In this document: positions 62,025-64,000 of the stretch, one piece after another
Numbering within the stretch: the stretch's first letter is position 1
Layout of the letters: each line of letters starts with the position of its first letter
DNA from: VXNE01 sp965203615
GTDB lineage: Bacteria; Pseudomonadota; Gammaproteobacteria; Pseudomonadales; Azotimanducaceae
DNA: 64,000 bases
Direction of reading: 5' to 3'
Assembly: GCA_965203615.1 (NCBI GenBank)
Contig: OZ241900.1
Coordinates: 806,001-870,000, forward strand
Notes under the pieces: model-generated
The model's database searches: none
Seen by the model: the letters and a program-made list of their open reading frames with translations, nothing else
Told to the model about the DNA's origin: nothing
Program-made: the position numbers and the translations under genes

Positions 62025-62996
62025 TCAGTACCAGCGGGCCTTGTCGACGATGTTGCCCAGCGGCTCGCCCGCAACGAATCGCCGCGCGTTGTCCCGGAGC
62101 AGCGCATAGCGGCGCTCGGTGATGTCGGCGGCGCCCCCCGTCGCCACGTGCGGAGTGATGAGCACGTTGTTCATGCGCCAGAGCGGGTGGTCGGCCGGGA
62201 GCGGCTCGATCTCGAACACGTCGAGGCCCGCGCCGGCGATTTCGCCTTCGCCGAGCGCCGCGGTCAAATCGTCCAGCTTGCAGGTCATGCCGCGGCCGAT
62301 GTTGATGAAGTACGCCGACGACTTCATGCGTCGAAAACGGTCGGCGTTCCACATGAACTCCGACTCCGGGGTGTGCGGGGCGGTCGTGACGACAAAGTCC
62401 GCAGAACCCAAGAGGTCGTCCAGCTCCTCGGGCGGGTGAATCTCCGCGGGGCACGAATGTTCGGGACGCGGATCGATGCCGACAACCTTCGCTCCAAACG
62501 CCGCACATAGCCTCGCGGTCTCGGCCCCGATGCCACCCACGCCGTTGATGAGCACCGTCGATCCCGGCAAGCTGACGTAACCATGTCTGCGGGCCGATGA
62601 ATCCCACCTGGCTTCCCGCTGTGTCGCCATCCAGTACGGCAGACCGCGCGACAGCGCCAGCATGAACATCAGGATGTGGTGGGAGATGTGGTCCGAGTAG
62701 ATGCCGCGCGCATTGGTCACGGTCACGGGATGGTCGATCAGTTCGCGGTAATAGTAGCCGGCGAAGGGCGCGGCGAAGGGACTCTGCAGCCATCGCAGCT
62801 TCTTCGCTGCCGGGAGCATCTCCGGAGACACCCAGCCGTAGACGGCTTCCGCACTGGCCAAGGCTTCCCGAGCCGCCGCGTCATCCTCCGCGACGACAAC
62901 ATCGAGCCCGGGAACATCGCCCCGCAAACGCCGCGCCCAGGCTCGCAGCCCGTCATCGATGGGCGGCGTCATCACCAACACGGATTCGTTCGTCAT
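62025..62996 (-). CDS. D-isomer-specific 2-hydroxyacid dehydrogenase
   Basis: A 323-residue NAD(P)-dependent dehydrogenase from the ATG at 62996, which has AGGGGG upstream. The cofactor motif is GVGGIG in a VLINGVGGIGAETARL context. Catalytic residues are the Arg of INIGRG, the Glu of DVFEIEPLP and the His of ITPHVATGG. It interconverts 2-oxo and D-2-hydroxy acids; the substrate is unknown. Its promoter region borders the tandem repeat array at 63 kb. Confidence 0.88.
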   Translation of the reverse strand: MTNESVLVMTPPIDDGLRAWARRLRGDVPGLDVVVAEDDAAAREALASAEAVYGWVSPEMLPAAKKLRWLQSPFAAPFAGYYYRELIDHPVTVTNARGIYSDHISHHILMFMLALSRGLPYWMATQREARWDSSARRHGYVSLPGSTVLINGVGGIGAETARLCAAFGAKVVGIDPRPEHSCPAEIHPPEELDDLLGSADFVVTTAPHTPESEFMWNADRFRRMKSSAYFINIGRGMTCKLDDLTAALGEGEIAGAGLDVFEIEPLPADHPLWRMNNVLITPHVATGGAADITERRYALLRDNARRFVAGEPLGNIVDKARWY

Positions 62997-63051
62997 CGTC
63001 ACCCCCTGCCGTTCGCCCCCTATCTTTGCGCGTTTTGCCACGCTTGGCCAT

Positions 63052-63434
63052 GCCGGCTCTCGGGATGGGTGTCCCGGCTGATTGTGTGTGTCCTGAAACC
63101 GGTGGTGCGGTGGTGACCCTGATTGTGTGTGTCCCGAAACCGGTGTGCGGTGGTGATCCTGATTGTGTGTGTCCCGAAACCGGCGGCGTCCCGAAACCGG
63201 CGTGCGGTGGTGACCCTGATTGTGTGTGTCCCGAAACCGGTGTGCGGTGGTGATCCTGATTGTGTGTGTCCCGAAACCGGCGGCGTGCCGGCTCTCGGGA
63301 TGGGTGTCCCGGCTGATTGTGTGTGTCCTGAAACCGGTGGTGCGGTGGTGACCCTGACTGTGTGTGTCCCGAAACCGGTGTGCGGTGGTGATCCTGATTG
63401 TGTGTGTCCCGAAACCGGCGGCGTGTGTCCTTGT
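63052..63434. repeat. Two-level tandem array of a roughly 40-bp GTGTGTCC unit
   Basis: CTGATTGTGTGTGTCC (or CTGACTG...) occurs eight times at a usual spacing of about 40 bp, each followed by a GAAACCGG segment and GGTGGTGA. A block starting GCCGGCTCTCGGGA occurs at 63052 and again at 63287, a higher-order period of 235 bp (five units, then three). The whole 541-bp spacer 62997-63537 is this array plus short flanks and lies between divergent genes. Confidence 0.9.
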
Positions 63435-63537
63435 TTCGGCGGGTACCCCGTCGCGGTGGCGCGGGCGAGTGGCCGTTGGTTTAATGCGGCGAGGGGGCGC
63501 GGTTGCGCGAGCACCCTGGCGAACGGGAGACTTCGAT

Positions 63538-64000
63538 ATGGCGAAACGCGTGCACCTTGTTACCGGCGGCTATCCCCCCGGCTCCAGTGCCGGGCACGAC
63601 ATGGACTACGCGCGCCTGCGGCTTCTCGGGTTCCTGGCGGAGCACGAAGACATAGCGACCACCGTCGCCGGGGATTTCGGCGATCTCGACAAGTGGCTGG
63701 CCGATACGCGCCTGCTTGTCACCTATGTCGCCGGGCCGTACCCCGATACGAAACAACTCGGCACATTGAACGAATGGCTCGAGGGCGGAGGACGCTGGTT
63801 CGCGCTGCACGGTACCAGCGGGGGCCGCGCCGCGCGCATCGAGGGATCCTCGCAGCGCCAGATGGTGCGGGAGGCGCATCACGAGACGCTCGGCTGCTTC
63901 TTCCTGAATCATCCGCCGGTTCGCCGATTCGAGGTGGCGGTGCACGACCCGCATCCCCTGACCAAGGGTCTGCCCCAGACTTTCGAGACCGAGGACGAGC
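63538..64000 (+). CDS. ThuA-like domain protein (3' end cut by window)
   Basis: An open frame from ATG at 63538, with GGGAGA upstream, runs off the right edge after 154 codons. The start KRVHLVTGGYPPGSSAGHD, the LVTYVAGPYP strand, and the LEGGGRWFALHG and TKGLPQTFETEDE segments match ThuA-like class I glutamine-amidotransferase-fold proteins of sugar metabolism. The catalytic status of the fold is unclear. It is divergent from the 2-hydroxyacid dehydrogenase across the tandem array. Confidence 0.8.
   Translation, partial: MAKRVHLVTGGYPPGSSAGHDMDYARLRLLGFLAEHEDIATTVAGDFGDLDKWLADTRLLVTYVAGPYPDTKQLGTLNEWLEGGGRWFALHGTSGGRAARIEGSSQRQMVREAHHETLGCFFLNHPPVRRFEVAVHDPHPLTKGLPQTFETEDE

Noticed and set aside
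63052..63434. CRISPR array
   Set aside because: Segments between repeats are themselves repeated, not unique spacers, and no cas genes are present.
63020..63514. Minus-strand ORF of 164 codons with repeated GFGTHT-like peptides
   Set aside because: It is the translation of the tandem array. The unit length is not a multiple of three, so the peptide repeat changes frame.
1..64000. tRNA, rRNA, riboswitch, prophage or replication origin
   Set aside because: No cloverleaf, ribosomal, known riboswitch core, phage structural gene or DnaA-box cluster was recognised on reading; a covariance-model search would be decisive.

Overview
The window is GC-rich, densely coded chromosomal DNA from a proteobacterium. 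Complete GlnE, bacterioferritin with Bfd, LigD in the Pseudomonas domain order, class I fumarase and two very large TonB-dependent receptors suggest a free-living, aerobic, heterotrophic gammaproteobacterium, perhaps marine or host-associated. No rRNA, tRNA or other decisive taxonomic marker is present, so this is inference.

Layout. 1-3.4 kb: glnE (cut by the left edge), bfr and a divergent bfd with Fur-box-like sites between them. 3.6-8.1 kb: a transketolase-like enzyme, an Ldh_2-family dehydrogenase and an enoyl-CoA hydratase. 8.2-14.8 kb: two PIN-domain toxin-antitoxin pairs, each with a palindromic operator, around a fused pair of DSD1/D-threonine-aldolase-like genes; then a mandelate-racemase-family enzyme, an MFS carrier and a threonine/serine dehydratase. 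15-20.8 kb: two convergent TonB-dependent receptors. 20.9-26.1 kb: a phosphoesterase, then a bacterial end-joining locus (MerR-TPR protein, Ku, LigD). 26.2-29 kb: two overlapping sulfatase genes. 29.1-34.1 kb: a same-strand run with a DUF2059 protein, a CPBP protease, an epimerase, a phenylalanine hydroxylase with an N-terminal ACT domain, and a Glu/Leu/Phe/Val dehydrogenase.

34.2-41.5 kb: a decayed AbrB/VapC locus, a VOC protein, a Tat-exported FAD oxidoreductase, a polytopic membrane protein flanked by copies of an unusual interspersed repeat, and an overlapping rhomboid / M50 protease / hydrolase operon. 41.6-50.5 kb: fumarase, a hydrolase lacking its nucleophile, a luciferase-like monooxygenase overlapping a flavin-dependent halogenase-like gene that appears to begin at AUU, a REP-associated tyrosine transposase (RAYT), metY and a CoA-binding protein with a partial duplicate. 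50.6-64 kb: catabolic genes (dienelactone hydrolase, GPH symporter, molybdenum hydroxylase large subunit, ketopantoate-reductase-like, acyl-CoA synthetase, nitroreductase, 2-hydroxyacid dehydrogenase), a LapG-like protease, a CBS protein, a roughly 40-bp tandem array and a ThuA-like gene cut by the right edge.

The least explained material is non-coding: (i) a modular repeat family at about 36.5, 38.7, 52.8 and 57.3 kb that combines a 62-bp unit, a 45-bp hairpin insert, a leader ending in GGAGG...ATG and, twice, a short basic ORF; and (ii) a GTGTGTCC motif found around the RAYT gene, at the junction of a partial gene duplication, and eight times in the array at 63 kb.
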